Shown piece after piece: positions 8,138-16,872 of a stretch of 64,000 nucleotides of DNA (position 1 is the first letter of the stretch; each line of letters opens with the position of its first letter). Below the pieces are notes generated by a model. The model saw nothing but the letters and a program-made list of their open reading frames with translations, ran no database searches and was not told the DNA's origin. The position numbers and the translations under genes are program-made. The DNA comes from Rhodopseudomonas palustris JSC-3b (lineage in GTDB: Bacteria > Pseudomonadota > Alphaproteobacteria > Rhizobiales > Xanthobacteraceae), in the NCBI GenBank assembly GCA_000504425.1, contig KI632513.1, positions 3,490,533 through 3,554,532 of the forward strand. Direction: 5' to 3'.

Positions 8138-10021
8138 CTAGCCGGCGCCGAGGCCGCGGGCGATCTGGTAGGTCGCCATGCTGGCGAAATAGGCCAGCGT
8201 CATCATGTAGGTGAACGACACCGCCACCCAGCGCCAGCTGCCGGTTTCGCGGCGGATCACCGCCAGCGTCGAGGCGCATTGCGGGGCGAAGATGTACCAG
8301 GCCAGGATCGACAGAGCGGTGGCGAGGCTCCATTTGCTGGCCAGCACCTGACCGATCTGCTCGGCGGCTTCCTTGCCGCCCTCGATCGCATAGACCGTGC
8401 CGAGCGCAGCAATCGCCACCTCGCGCGCCGCCATGCCCGGGATCAGCGCCACCGCGATCTGCCAATTGAAGCCGAGCGGCGCCAGCAGCGGTTCGAGCGC
8501 GTGGCCGATCATCGACGCCAGGCTGTAATTGATGTCGGGCTCGGTGGCGCCGGCCGGCGGCCGCGGGAACGAGGCCAGGAACCAGATCAGCACCATCATG
8601 GAAAAGATCGTGGTGCCGGCGCGCTGCAGGAACATCTTGGCGCGGGTATAGACCCCGATCGCGACGCTGCGCAGCCGCGGCAGCTTGTAGTCCGGCAGTT
8701 CCAGCATGAACGGCGCCGGCTCATAGTCGCGCCACATGGTCAGCTTGATCACGAACGACACCGCGAGCGCGCTCAGGATGCCGGCGGCATAGAGTCCGAA
8801 CATCACCAGACCCTGCAGGCTGACCCAGCCCCAGATCTGTTTGGCGGGCACGAAGGCCGAGATGATCAGCGTATAGACCGGAATGCGCGCCGAGCAGGTC
8901 ATCAGCGGCGCGATCAGGATCGTGGTCAGCCGGTCGCGGCGATTGTCGATCACCCGCGTCGCCATGATGCCGGGAATGGCGCAAGCAAAGCTCGACAGCA
9001 GCGGAATGAAGGCGCGGCCATGCAGTCCGGCGCCGCCCATGATGCGGTCCATCAGGAACGCGGCGCGCGCCATGTAGCCGAAGTCTTCGAGCAGCAGGAT
9101 GAACAGGAAGATCAGCACGATCTGCGGCAGGAACACCACCACGCTGCCGACGCCGGAAATCACGCCGTTCTGCAGAAAACTCTGCAGCAGACCGTCTGGC
9201 AGATTGTCGTGCACCACCTGGCCGAGCGCGGCAAAGCTGTCGGAGAACAGCTCCATCACCGGCTGCGCCCAGCTGAACACCGCCTGGAACATCAGGAACA
9301 GGATCAGCACCAGCACCAGAAGCCCGGCGACCGGGTGCAGCACCACTTGATCGATGCGTGAGGTCAGCGTTTCCGGCCGGGCCGGCAGGCTGATGCAGGC
9401 GGCGATGATGCGATCGGCCTCGCGCTGCAACGCGCGCAGCTCGGCGACCGTCATCGGCTTCCAATTGTTCTCGACCTCCGCGGAAACGTGCTGCGCCACC
9501 AGTTCGTCGGTGCGCTGTAGCAGCGCCTCGGTGCCGCCCTTGCGCACCGCGATCGAGGTCACCACCGGCACGCCAAGCTCGGCTGACAGCCGCTCAAGAT
9601 CGACCTGCACACCGCGGCGGGTGGCGATGTCGAACATGTTCAGCACCAGCAGCAGCGGCCGCCGGGTCTGTTTCAGCTCCAACAGCAGCCGGAAGGTCAG
9701 GCGCAGATTGGTGGAATCGGCGACGCACAGCACCAGATCGGGCGGCGCTTCATTTGGGAAGCGGCCAAGCACCATATCGCGGGTGATGTCTTCGTCCGGG
9801 CTGCGACCGCGCAGCGAATAGGTGCCGGGCAGGTCGATCAGCGTGACGTTCCGGCCAGCCGGGGTGGTGAAAGTGCCGGATTTGCGCTCGACGGTGACGC
9901 CCGGGTAATTCGCGACCCGTTGCCGGCTTCCGGTCAAGGCATTGAATAGAGAAGTCTTTCCGCAGTTCGGGGTGCCGACCAGCGCCAGGCGCAGCGATTG
10001 AAGCTCAACAACGGAACTCAT
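8138..10021 (-). CDS. feoB: FeoB, ferrous iron transporter with GTPase domain
   Basis: A 627-residue protein. The N-terminal G domain has GTPNCGKTS (G1, about 16-24), DLPGTYSL (G3) and NMFD (G4). The membrane core includes two Gate-like segments, IPLLSSFACAIPGIMATR and the later VALIPGMAAREVAIAAL, and many hydrophobic helices. It imports Fe2+ across the inner membrane using GTP. It is shorter than the E. coli protein (about 770 residues) and has no FeoC-like extension, as in many alphaproteobacteria. The ATG lies 12 nt after the feoA stop, so the two genes form one leftward operon. Confidence 0.95.
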   Translation of the reverse strand: MSSVVELQSLRLALVGTPNCGKTSLFNALTGSRQRVANYPGVTVERKSGTFTTPAGRNVTLIDLPGTYSLRGRSPDEDITRDMVLGRFPNEAPPDLVLCVADSTNLRLTFRLLLELKQTRRPLLLVLNMFDIATRRGVQVDLERLSAELGVPVVTSIAVRKGGTEALLQRTDELVAQHVSAEVENNWKPMTVAELRALQREADRIIAACISLPARPETLTSRIDQVVLHPVAGLLVLVLILFLMFQAVFSWAQPVMELFSDSFAALGQVVHDNLPDGLLQSFLQNGVISGVGSVVVFLPQIVLIFLFILLLEDFGYMARAAFLMDRIMGGAGLHGRAFIPLLSSFACAIPGIMATRVIDNRRDRLTTILIAPLMTCSARIPVYTLIISAFVPAKQIWGWVSLQGLVMFGLYAAGILSALAVSFVIKLTMWRDYEPAPFMLELPDYKLPRLRSVAIGVYTRAKMFLQRAGTTIFSMMVLIWFLASFPRPPAGATEPDINYSLASMIGHALEPLLAPLGFNWQIAVALIPGMAAREVAIAALGTVYAIEGGKEAAEQIGQVLASKWSLATALSILAWYIFAPQCASTLAVIRRETGSWRWVAVSFTYMMTLAYFASMATYQIARGLGAG

Positions 10022-10033
10022 CAGCAGCGGCCG

Positions 10034-10318
10034 TCAGCCCAGAACGACGGCCATGGCCTCGCGCCGCCGCACCGCGACGGTGTTATTGTCGACGCGGACC
10101 GCAATCGGGTCGCGCCCAATAATACCTTCGTGCAGGACCTCGATCCGAGCCCCCTCGACAAATCCCAGCTCGATCAGCCGGCTTTCCAGCTCGGTCGGAT
10201 GCAGGGTGGAGGTGACGTCTTGCGCCTCGATCGCGTGGACGGTTCCGCAAAACCCGCGCCTGGCATTGCCGAGCAAGGTCGCGGCTCGCTTCTGATGACG
10301 TGTTCCGGATTTGGGCAT
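10034..10318 (-). CDS. feoA: FeoA, SH3-like accessory protein of ferrous iron uptake
   Basis: A 94-residue protein with the FeoA core: ESRLIELGFVEGARIEVLHEG, then RDPIAVRVDNNTVAVRRREA. This small beta-barrel protein binds or modulates FeoB at the cytoplasmic face. I chose the ATG at 10318, which begins MPKSGTRHQKR; an upstream start at 10369 is possible but adds a tail unlike the family. It is the first gene of the feoAB operon and has candidate operators upstream. Confidence 0.88.
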   Translation of the reverse strand: MPKSGTRHQKRAATLLGNARRGFCGTVHAIEAQDVTSTLHPTELESRLIELGFVEGARIEVLHEGIIGRDPIAVRVDNNTVAVRRREAMAVVLG

Positions 10319-10366
10319 TCTGAGCTTTCGGCAGGGCGGCTTGTTGCTTGTGCTTCCTAATAAGAC

Positions 10367-10388
10367 CAAATCATGAGCTGATGATTTG
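10367..10388. promoter_or_regulatory. Inverted repeat upstream of feoA
   Basis: Perfect 8-bp arms CAAATCAT (10367-10374) and ATGATTTG (10381-10388) separated by 6 bp, 48 bp upstream of the feoA start. The size and position suit a repressor site for an iron regulator such as Irr, RirA or Mur/Fur, but it does not match a consensus I can name. Further upstream TGATTATCA (10486-10494) resembles a Fur-box core. Either could control feoAB; this is inference from position and symmetry. Confidence 0.45.
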
Positions 10389-10606
10389 AGCTAGCGCAAA
10401 TTTCTCGCACGGGCTGCCTACATCTTTTGCGCAGCAAAAGGCGATCTTCGCAATCGGCAGCAATGCAGGGCCGCCCTTCGCGAACTGATTATCATGAACG
10501 TTCTTCCGAACGGACCTGGCGACTGCCATTCAATACCGCTTGCGGCACCCAACGAGGTTGGTTGCGGGAACCTGGTACCGATTGGCAGCCTGGCGGCTGT
10601 CAGCCG

Positions 10607-11347
10607 TCAATTGCCGGTGGTGGCCCGGCAATTATAGGCGCGGCGGAAGCCGGCCGCCTTGGCGTCATCTTCTGAGCAGAACCAGCGGTCCGGCTTGGTG
10701 TTGCCGGCATAGCTGCGGCAGCCCTGCAGGTGATAGACGCCGACATTGCCGGTCAGCCGGGCCCGCCGGGCAAACTTGCCCTTGATCGAGCAGCCCGGCG
10801 GCATGGTGGTGCGCGCCGGGAACAGCAGCTCCACGGTCTCGGCGCGCTTGTCGTCGCGGCAGGAGGCGCCGAGCAGCACCGCGTCGCGGTCCCAGCGCCG
10901 AAAACTCTGCGGCGCCGCAAAGCAGCCGCGCCACAGCCCGCTGTGCTCGATCCGCGCCTTGGCCTCGTCGGCGGCAAAGCGGTCCTTGCCCGGCACATTG
11001 ATGGCAAAGCCCTGCTGCACCATCTGCTGGCCGAGGCTGACCGTCTCGCCCTGGATGGTGCAGGCGCCGAGCCGGCGCGCCTTATAAAGAGGGTCGGCGC
11101 CGAGATCGCGGCAGCTCACCGCGCGCTCGCCGATCAGCTTGGCCAGCGCATCGCGCGCGCCGACGCCGCACGCCCAGGGATCGGCGCGGTCATTGAGGCA
11201 GATCTGGTCCATATCGGGCGTGTCGATCCCGGCCAGCCGGTAGCTGGTGCTGCCGATCTGCAAGGTACGGCCGTCCCGGACCACGACGTCGCCAGCGGCG
11301 GCGGGCAGCGCGAACAGCAGGGCAGACAGAACGAGAAGCGCGCGCAT
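10607..11347 (-). CDS. Secreted thermonuclease-like protein with a C-terminal YHxxxC domain
   Basis: A 246-residue protein with a signal peptide (residues 1-18, ending PAAAG) and a staphylococcal-nuclease-like fold: VRDGRTLQIG, YRLAGIDTPDMDQ and YKARRLGACT. In the canonical family the motif reads GIDTPE; here the catalytic Glu position is Asp. After about residue 165 comes a second region with GNVGVYHLQGCRSY and FCSEDDAKAAGFRRAYNC, resembling the small Cys-rich Ada-type modules found on some secreted nucleases. It probably acts in the periplasm. It is transcribed alone and its activity is uncertain because of the altered residue. Confidence 0.7.
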   Translation of the reverse strand: MRALLVLSALLFALPAAAGDVVVRDGRTLQIGSTSYRLAGIDTPDMDQICLNDRADPWACGVGARDALAKLIGERAVSCRDLGADPLYKARRLGACTIQGETVSLGQQMVQQGFAINVPGKDRFAADEAKARIEHSGLWRGCFAAPQSFRRWDRDAVLLGASCRDDKRAETVELLFPARTTMPPGCSIKGKFARRARLTGNVGVYHLQGCRSYAGNTKPDRWFCSEDDAKAAGFRRAYNCRATTGN

Positions 11348-11510
11348 GCCGGGTGATCCTTGCTTGATCGGCAGGTGAAGGCCCTGGGTCAGGTGCGGCT
11401 ATTCCTACAAGGCGCCGCGCGATACACAAGCTGCACCATCGCGTGGGCGATCGGCGGATGAGCGCCTTGCTGTGCGCTTTCGCTCAGCGAGCGGTGGGGT
11501 GGAGCACAGC

Positions 11511-11801
11511 ATGATCGATGTCAGGCAACTCGATGATGGCGATCCTGGTGTCTATCAGGTCGAGCTGCACGATGGTGCCGGCAGCAGCCGGCATCGCGTC
11601 ACCATGGCCCGTGCGCTGCGTGCCCGGGTTCTGGGTGATCAGCATCCGCCTGAGCGCTGCGTCGAAGCGGCGTTTCGCTTTCTGCTGGCACGCGAGCCGA
11701 AAGAAGCGATCCTGCGCGACTTCGATGTCGCGGTGATCTCGCACTACTTCCCCGAATTCGAGGCGCAGTGGTCGCGCTATCTGGCAGACCCGACGCTTTA
11801 G
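11511..11801 (+). CDS. Small hypothetical protein
   Basis: A 96-residue soluble protein that I do not recognise. It starts MIDVRQLDDGD and has a middle part (ERCVEAAFRFLLAREPKEAIL) rich in helix-forming residues, ending HYFPEFEAQWSRYLADP. It has no signal peptide, membrane segment or cysteine cluster. The ATG at 11511 has a GGAG element 10 nt upstream and follows the start of an otherwise open frame from 11472. Its codon use matches the neighbours. It stands alone between the secreted nuclease and a small leftward gene. Confidence 0.65.
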   Translation: MIDVRQLDDGDPGVYQVELHDGAGSSRHRVTMARALRARVLGDQHPPERCVEAAFRFLLAREPKEAILRDFDVAVISHYFPEFEAQWSRYLADPTL

Positions 11802-12013
11802 TTGCTGATGCGGCGGGGCTTATCGGTTGATGCGTAAGCAGCGCGCGGAGCCGCGATGCCCGTAACAATACGGGTTCGCGTGCTGCCGCGTTTGAGCTTC
11901 AGCTCGTGGTCGATGCGGGATGATAAGCAGTCGAGGATTATCAATGGCAATCGCGGAGCGATGTACCTCGATGCGGGCTTGGCCTCACATCTGGCTGATC
12001 ACAACTGATCGGA

Positions 12014-12193
12014 TCAGCCGATCCCACCTGATCGGAGCTTGCGCTCTAACTTAGACTGTTCTTCGTCCATCCGTCGCAAAATGGCTTTGCGCCTGATTTC
12101 ATCAGGCTCGTTATCCAGAAGCTGGCGGTAATGGTCGATGTTCAGTCTCGCAATTGTCTCGTCCATGGCTCGGTCGGTGACATTGGTTGACAT
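12014..12193 (-). CDS. Small charged hypothetical protein
   Basis: A 59-residue, highly charged, probably helical protein: DETIARLNIDHYRQLL then DEIRRKAILRRMDEEQSKLERKL. No membrane segment or signal is present. I do not recognise a named family, but the sequence is clearly protein-like. The ATG at 12193 is preferred over TTG at 12196; the upstream purine stretch is only a weak ribosome-binding site. Confidence 0.55.
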   Translation of the reverse strand: MSTNVTDRAMDETIARLNIDHYRQLLDNEPDEIRRKAILRRMDEEQSKLERKLRSGGIG

Positions 12194-12624
12194 CAACGCA
12201 ACCTACCTACCGAACGTTACCGCATTCTTCAAGGGCTTGGCGGCATTTGCCCGGCAATGTCGTGATTCATTGGCGCGCCGCGTACGCTGTGCGGTACAGG
12301 GTGCCGCGGCGACGCGCGGGTTGCGCGCCCAACGGCGCGTTGTAGCTGCGCTGGCGATTCGCAGCGGCTTTGCGCGGTCAATGCGCGAGCCGATTCACAA
12401 GCGCAGATTGTAGGGCGCTTGCAGCCGCAACGACCCGGCGCCTATTGTGCCAGCATGCCCGCTGAATCACGGCGAGCCCAACAACAAGCACGAGCCGAAC
12501 CGGCTCGCTGAGGAAACGAACTGCCGGAGGGCGGAGATCGTCGCGCGTCGCCGTGCTGCGTGCAGCAGCCCGCCGGGCCGGTCCGCTCGCTGACCTCCGC
12601 AAGCCCGGAAAGAGGCGATCTGAC
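12194..12624. other. 431-bp intergenic region without a convincing gene
   Basis: This gap separates a small leftward gene from the rightward thioesterase gene. It is dense in GCGC, GCGCG and CCGCGG words and has several short imperfect palindromes between about 12280 and 12440. I find no well-supported reading frame, RNA gene or terminator. The promoter of the thioesterase gene must lie within it but is not evident. Confidence 0.5.
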
Positions 12625-13551
12625 ATGCAAAACAGTCCATCCGCCGCGGCGCCCTGGTTCGAGGCCAAGTTGCAGCGCATCCGTCATCGCCGCTCGCTGC
12701 ACGGTACGCTGGTCGGGTTGCAGCTCGACCATGCCGAGCCGGCGCAGGCCTGGACCATCCTGCCGTTTCATCCGGTGTTCGTTGGTGATGACGCCAGCGG
12801 CGTGATGCATGGCGGCGTGGTCACCATCATGCTCGATGAAAGCTGCGGGATGGCGGTGCAGCTCGCGGCGGAAGCGACCGGGGCGATCGCGACGCTCGAT
12901 CTGCGCATCGATTACTTGCGGCCGGCGGCACCGCGCCAGGCGATTCGCGCCCACGCCCATTGCTACCGCCTGACGCGCTCAATCGCCTTTGTGCGCGCCA
13001 CCGCCTATCAGGATTCCGAAGAGGTGCCGGTGGCCAGCGCCACCGCGATCTTCATGCTCGGCGCCAATCGCTCCGACATGCTGCGCCAGACTTCCAAAGT
13101 GCCGTACGATCAATTGCCGCCGCTGGAAGCGCCCGCGGACCCGACCGGGCTGTTCGAGCGCAATCCCTATCCGCGCTTTTTGGGAATCCGCTATGCCGAT
13201 GCGGACACGCTGATGATGCCTTATCAGCCCAAGCTGATCGGCAACCCGATCCTGCCGGCGCTGCATGGCGGGGTGATCGGCGCGTTTCTGGAGACGGCGG
13301 CGGTGGTTGAGGTCGGGCGTGAGATGGCGCTGAGCGCCGCGCCAAAGCCAATCGGACTGACGGTCAATTATCTGCGTTCAGGCCGGCCGCTCGATACCTA
13401 CGCCAAGGTGTCGATCGTCAAGCAAGGCCGGCGCGTGGTCGCGTTCGAAGCGCAGGCCTACCAGAGCACGCCAAATGAGCCGATCGCGTCATGCTACGGC
13501 CATTTCATGCTGCGCCGGGACGAGGTCCCGGCGGCCAGCGAGGCTATTTGA
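12625..13551 (+). CDS. Double-hotdog PaaI-family thioesterase
   Basis: A 308-residue protein made of two hotdog domains. The first (about 20-150) has the PaaI signature GVMHGGVVTIMLDESCGMA; the second (about 170-300) has ILPALHGGVIGAFLETAAVVEV. Each HGG motif is the usual start of the central helix holding the active site. Such proteins hydrolyse acyl-CoA thioesters; the substrate cannot be read from the sequence. I chose the ATG at 12625, preceded by AGAGGCG, giving the N-terminus MQNSPSAAAPWFE. Its last 8 nt overlap the end of a small convergent gene. Confidence 0.82.
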   Translation: MQNSPSAAAPWFEAKLQRIRHRRSLHGTLVGLQLDHAEPAQAWTILPFHPVFVGDDASGVMHGGVVTIMLDESCGMAVQLAAEATGAIATLDLRIDYLRPAAPRQAIRAHAHCYRLTRSIAFVRATAYQDSEEVPVASATAIFMLGANRSDMLRQTSKVPYDQLPPLEAPADPTGLFERNPYPRFLGIRYADADTLMMPYQPKLIGNPILPALHGGVIGAFLETAAVVEVGREMALSAAPKPIGLTVNYLRSGRPLDTYAKVSIVKQGRRVVAFEAQAYQSTPNEPIASCYGHFMLRRDEVPAASEAI

Positions 13552-13732
13552 GCGGCAGCTGCCGGCGCCGACGCCGTGCGGGCACGGGTACCGGCTGCAA
13601 CACCGGGCCCTGCGCAACCGGATTGGCCATGGAAATCAGCGTCACGATCAACGCATCGAGCGCGCTTCCCATGTGGCGGCGAATCGCATCGGATCGCTCG
13701 GTCGGTTCTGGGTTTGACTCGTTTCGCGTCAT
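13544..13732 (-). CDS. Small hypothetical protein with arginine-rich tail
   Basis: A 62-residue protein, MTRNESNPEPTERSDAIRRH at the start, a short hydrophobic stretch (ALDALIVTLISMA), and a very basic end (PVPARRRRRQLPLK). It is not a family I recognise. The case for a real gene is the strong GGAGG five nt before the ATG. It converges on the thioesterase gene and their last 8 nt overlap. Confidence 0.5.
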   Translation of the reverse strand: MTRNESNPEPTERSDAIRRHMGSALDALIVTLISMANPVAQGPVLQPVPVPARRRRRQLPLK

Positions 13733-14051
13733 GCGATCCTCCTCAGCTGCATCGCTTGGAACTAATGTGGTGGTGCGCACGGATTTTTTCCAGAGGCTTC
13801 CACGTCAGGAAATGCAGCAGACTGTGCGGCGCGCGCGGGCAAAGCGGGCGCACGGAGCGTTTTGGCGCCGGCAGCGCTGCGGTGTTCATTGTAGCGATCG
13901 CGGTCATCAAGGGCTATCCGGACTGACAACAGGTATCCTGACAATAGGCATCCCGAATGCCATGATTGACTTGATCGGTCTGTGATCATGTCACTGCAGT
14001 TCACCAGGGCCACGGCAAGGTGACGACACTGCGGCAAAATACGGGGAGATC

Positions 14052-14669
14052 ATGAGCACCGAGGAATTTCTGCGCTGGGAAACGCGGTTTTCAAGCGACG
14101 AGTTCGTGTTCGGCACCGAGCCGAACGCCTTTCTGGCGGCGTGCTGCGACCTTTTGCCGCCAAGTGGCCGCGCGCTGGCGATCGCCGATGGCGAAGGCCG
14201 CAACGGCGTGTTTCTGGCACAGCGCGGGCTGTCGGTGCTGTCGGTCGATTACGCGCCAGCCGCGCAGCGCAAGGCGCAACAACTGGCCAAGGCGCGCGGC
14301 GTCACGCTCGAAACGCAGCAGGCCGATCTGTTCACCTGGCAGTGGCCGGGCGACTTTGACGTGGTCGTTGGTATCTTCTTTCAGTTCGCTGAACCTGAGC
14401 AGCGCGCGCTGCTGTTCGAGCGTATCCGCCAGGCACTGAAGCCCGGCGGGCTCTTGCTGATCGAAGGTTATCGGCCCGAGCAGATCGGCTATGGCACCGG
14501 CGGTCCAAAACAGCCGGAGAAGCTCTACACCCGCGCGCTGCTCGAGCAGGCATTCGGCGATTTCGATCGCTTGTGCATCCAGGAATATGACGCCGTGATC
14601 GAAGAAGGCGCCGGGCATAGCGGCATGTCGGCGCTGATTGATCTGGTCGCCTGGAAGCCGCGGGCGTGA
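14052..14669 (+). CDS. SAM-dependent methyltransferase, TehB-like
   Basis: A 205-residue class I methyltransferase. The SAM-binding loop is IADGEGRNGVFLA (about 43-55), followed by VLSVDYAP at the end of beta 2 and later DVVVGIFFQF and ALKPGGLLLIEGY. The opening (WETRFSSDEFVFGTEPN) matches proteins annotated as tellurite-resistance TehB-like. The substrate is unknown; small thiols or chalcogen oxyanions are possible. GGGGAG precedes the ATG by 5 nt. It is monocistronic. Confidence 0.8.
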   Translation: MSTEEFLRWETRFSSDEFVFGTEPNAFLAACCDLLPPSGRALAIADGEGRNGVFLAQRGLSVLSVDYAPAAQRKAQQLAKARGVTLETQQADLFTWQWPGDFDVVVGIFFQFAEPEQRALLFERIRQALKPGGLLLIEGYRPEQIGYGTGGPKQPEKLYTRALLEQAFGDFDRLCIQEYDAVIEEGAGHSGMSALIDLVAWKPRA

Positions 14670-14836
14670 TGATCAGTTGGCCGACATGCCATCGCGCGCA
14701 ATATCGGCGCGCTTGTCGATCACAAGCGGACGCCGATACGGTTTATCTCGACGCAGTGCCGCATTAGAAAGGCGGCTCACCGTTCACGACGATGATCGTC
14801 GGGCGTAGCGATCGACAAAAACAAAAGCGAGGAAAC

Positions 14837-15982
14837 ATGCAGTACCGCTCCCCTTGGATGACCGAAGAGCTGGAAACCTTCCGTGATCAGTTCCGCCGGT
14901 TTCTCGCCAAGGATCTGGCGCCGCACGCCGACAAATGGCGGGCGCAGAAGATGGTCGACCGCTTCGCGTGGCTAAAACTCGGCGAAATGGGCGCGCTGCT
15001 GCCGAGCATTCCGGAAGCCTATGGCGGGCTCGGCGCCACCTTCGCCTATGATGCCGCGGTGTTCGAGGACATGGAAGCGATCGTGCCGGACGCGCTGTCC
15101 GGCGTCACCGTGTCGAGCGGCATCGTCGCGCATTACATCCTGCATTACGGCTCGGAACAGCAGAAGCAGCGCTGGCTGCCCGGCATGGCGCGCGGCGAGC
15201 TGATCGGCGCGATCGCGATGACCGAGCCCGGCACCGGCTCGGATCTGCAGAGCATCCGCACCACCGCCAAGCTCGAGGGCGACAACTACGTCATCAACGG
15301 CCAGAAGACCTTCATCACCAACGGCCAGACCGCCGATCTGATCGTGGTGGTGGCGCGCACCGGCGGCACCGGCGGCAAGGGGCTGTCGCTGATCGTGCTC
15401 GAGACCAAGGACAATCCCGGCTTCAAGCGCGGCCGCAACCTCGACAAGATCGGTCTGCACGCCTCCGACACGTCGGAGCTTTTTTTCGAAAACGCGGTGG
15501 CGCCGCGCGAAAATCTGCTCGGCGGCGAAGAGGGCAAGGGCTTTGCGCAGCTGATGCAGCAATTGCCGCAGGAGCGGCTGATCATCGCGGTCGGCGCGGT
15601 TGCGGCGATGGAGCGCGCGGTGCGTCTCACCGCCGAGTACACCAAGGAGCGCAAGGCGTTCGGCCAGCCGATCATCGAATTCCAGAACACCGCCTTCACG
15701 CTGGCGGAGCGCAAGACCGAAGCGATGATCGCGCGGGTGTTCGTGGATTTCTGCATCGAGCGGCTGATTGCCGGCGATCTCGACGCCGTCACCGCCTCGA
15801 TGGCGAAATGGTGGTGCACCCAGAAGCAGGTCGAGACCGTCGATGAATGCCTGCAGCTCTATGGCGGCTATGGCTACATGCAGGAATATCCGATCTCGCG
15901 GATGTTCATCGATTCCCGCATTCAGAAGATCTATGGCGGCACCAACGAGGTGATGAAGCTGTTGATCGCGCGCTCGCTGTAA
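14837..15982 (+). CDS. Acyl-CoA dehydrogenase (long-chain/isovaleryl type)
   Basis: A 381-residue FAD enzyme. It has AMTEPGTGSDLQSIRTTA and FITNGQTAD for flavin and substrate binding, KAFGQPIIEFQNTAF and the C-terminal IYGGTNEVMK. Because that last motif has Gly rather than the catalytic Glu of YEGT-type enzymes, the base is expected in helix G. PQERL, with Glu246, provides it, as in long-chain and isovaleryl-CoA dehydrogenases. It introduces the alpha-beta double bond into an acyl-CoA and passes electrons to ETF. AGCGAGGAAAC precedes the ATG at 14837. Confidence 0.9.
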   Translation: MQYRSPWMTEELETFRDQFRRFLAKDLAPHADKWRAQKMVDRFAWLKLGEMGALLPSIPEAYGGLGATFAYDAAVFEDMEAIVPDALSGVTVSSGIVAHYILHYGSEQQKQRWLPGMARGELIGAIAMTEPGTGSDLQSIRTTAKLEGDNYVINGQKTFITNGQTADLIVVVARTGGTGGKGLSLIVLETKDNPGFKRGRNLDKIGLHASDTSELFFENAVAPRENLLGGEEGKGFAQLMQQLPQERLIIAVGAVAAMERAVRLTAEYTKERKAFGQPIIEFQNTAFTLAERKTEAMIARVFVDFCIERLIAGDLDAVTASMAKWWCTQKQVETVDECLQLYGGYGYMQEYPISRMFIDSRIQKIYGGTNEVMKLLIARSL

Positions 15983-16017
15983 GCGGCGGCTCGATCACGC
16001 TTGACCAGCATTAAGAC

Positions 16018-16250
16018 GTCATGCCCGCGCGTGTCGCGGGCATGTTCGTTTGATACCTTCGCAATGAGCGTCATGCCCGCGCTTGTCGCGGGTATCCACG
16101 TCTTAGAACCGCCGCAAGATCAAAGGCCTGGATGGGCGGGGCGAGCCCGGCCATGACGTGTGTAGTGGCTGGTATCAATCGCCGCCTGTATGAGACGGTG
16201 CGGCACAACAACGAAAATGGCCGGGACAAAGCCCGGCCATGACGTCAGTT
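16018..16250. repeat. Dispersed palindromic repeat, family A (copies in array)
   Basis: Contains one half unit (16018-16043), one nearly complete unit (about 16071-16178) and another half unit (about 16222-16247). A unit has a hairpin built on ATGCCCGCGCTTGTCGCGGGCAT, a CCACGTCTT...GCAAGATCAAAG linker, and a second hairpin on GGCCGGG...CCCGGCC ending in GACGT. Flanks carry GGTATCAATCG. Related copies lie near 19562, 29929, 44022, 49269 and 56533. It separates an acyl-CoA dehydrogenase gene from the convergent PEBP gene and holds no gene. Confidence 0.85.
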
Positions 16251-16278
16251 GCTATCAATCGACGATAGATGCGCCGCG

Positions 16279-16782
16279 TCAGTCGCGCTTGAACAGGCCG
16301 ACGATCGCGGCCTTGGCCAGCGTGTTGAAATGCAGGTTGAAGCCGACCACCGCCGCCGAGGTATCGGCGGCTACCGGCAGCGTTTCGGCGCCGACCGCGA
16401 ACACCGTGAAGAAATAGCGATGCGGATGATCGCCCGGCGGCGGGCACGGCCCGCCATAGCCGGGCATGCCGAAATCGGTGCGGGTCTGCAGCGCGCCCGC
16501 GGGCAGCTTTGGCGCGCGCGGATTGCCGGCGTCGAGTTCCAGCTCGGTGACGTTGGCGGGAATGTTGACCACCAGCCAGTGCCAGAAGCCGCTGCCGGTC
16601 GGCGCGTCCGGGTCATAGCAGGTCACGGCAAAGCTCTTGGTGCCTTCCGGCGCGCCGGACCAGGCCAAATGCGGCGACTGGTTGCCGCCGGCACAGCCGA
16701 ACCCGAAATCTTCCGACAGGATGTGCGGCTTCGGCAGATAGTCGCCGTCCTTGAAGCTGTTGCTGCGCACCGAAAACGCCAT
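16279..16782 (-). CDS. YbhB/YbcL-family PEBP protein
   Basis: A 167-residue phosphatidylethanolamine-binding-protein homologue. The two ligand-pocket motifs are visible: CYDPDAPTGSGFWHWLVVNIP (about 53-73) and YGGPCPPPGDHPHRYFFTVFAV (about 107-128). The biochemical role of bacterial members is not settled; some affect kinase or lipid binding. There is no signal peptide, unlike some relatives, so it is cytoplasmic. GGGAGAG lies just upstream of the ATG. PaaX-type repressor and this gene are on the same strand, 90 nt apart. Confidence 0.9.
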   Translation of the reverse strand: MAFSVRSNSFKDGDYLPKPHILSEDFGFGCAGGNQSPHLAWSGAPEGTKSFAVTCYDPDAPTGSGFWHWLVVNIPANVTELELDAGNPRAPKLPAGALQTRTDFGMPGYGGPCPPPGDHPHRYFFTVFAVGAETLPVAADTSAAVVGFNLHFNTLAKAAIVGLFKRD

Positions 16783-16872
16783 TGATCTCTCCCCAAATGT
16801 CTCAGCTGGCCGCGGCGAGGCCGCGCTGGCGCACGATACGACGCGGCGGCGGTGGCTGCAATTTGCCGGTGG

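Noticed and set aside
7523-9361. Long rightward frame (612 codons) across the YeeE-like gene and opposite feoB
   Set aside because: Composition is extremely rich in Arg, His, Gln and Asp, typical of an antisense shadow in GC-rich DNA; feoB on the other strand has all family motifs.
13923-13952. Two 15-bp tandem repeats (CTGACAACAGGTATC and a copy with two changes)
   Set aside because: Only two imperfect copies, no gene or structure linked to them; likely a minor duplication.
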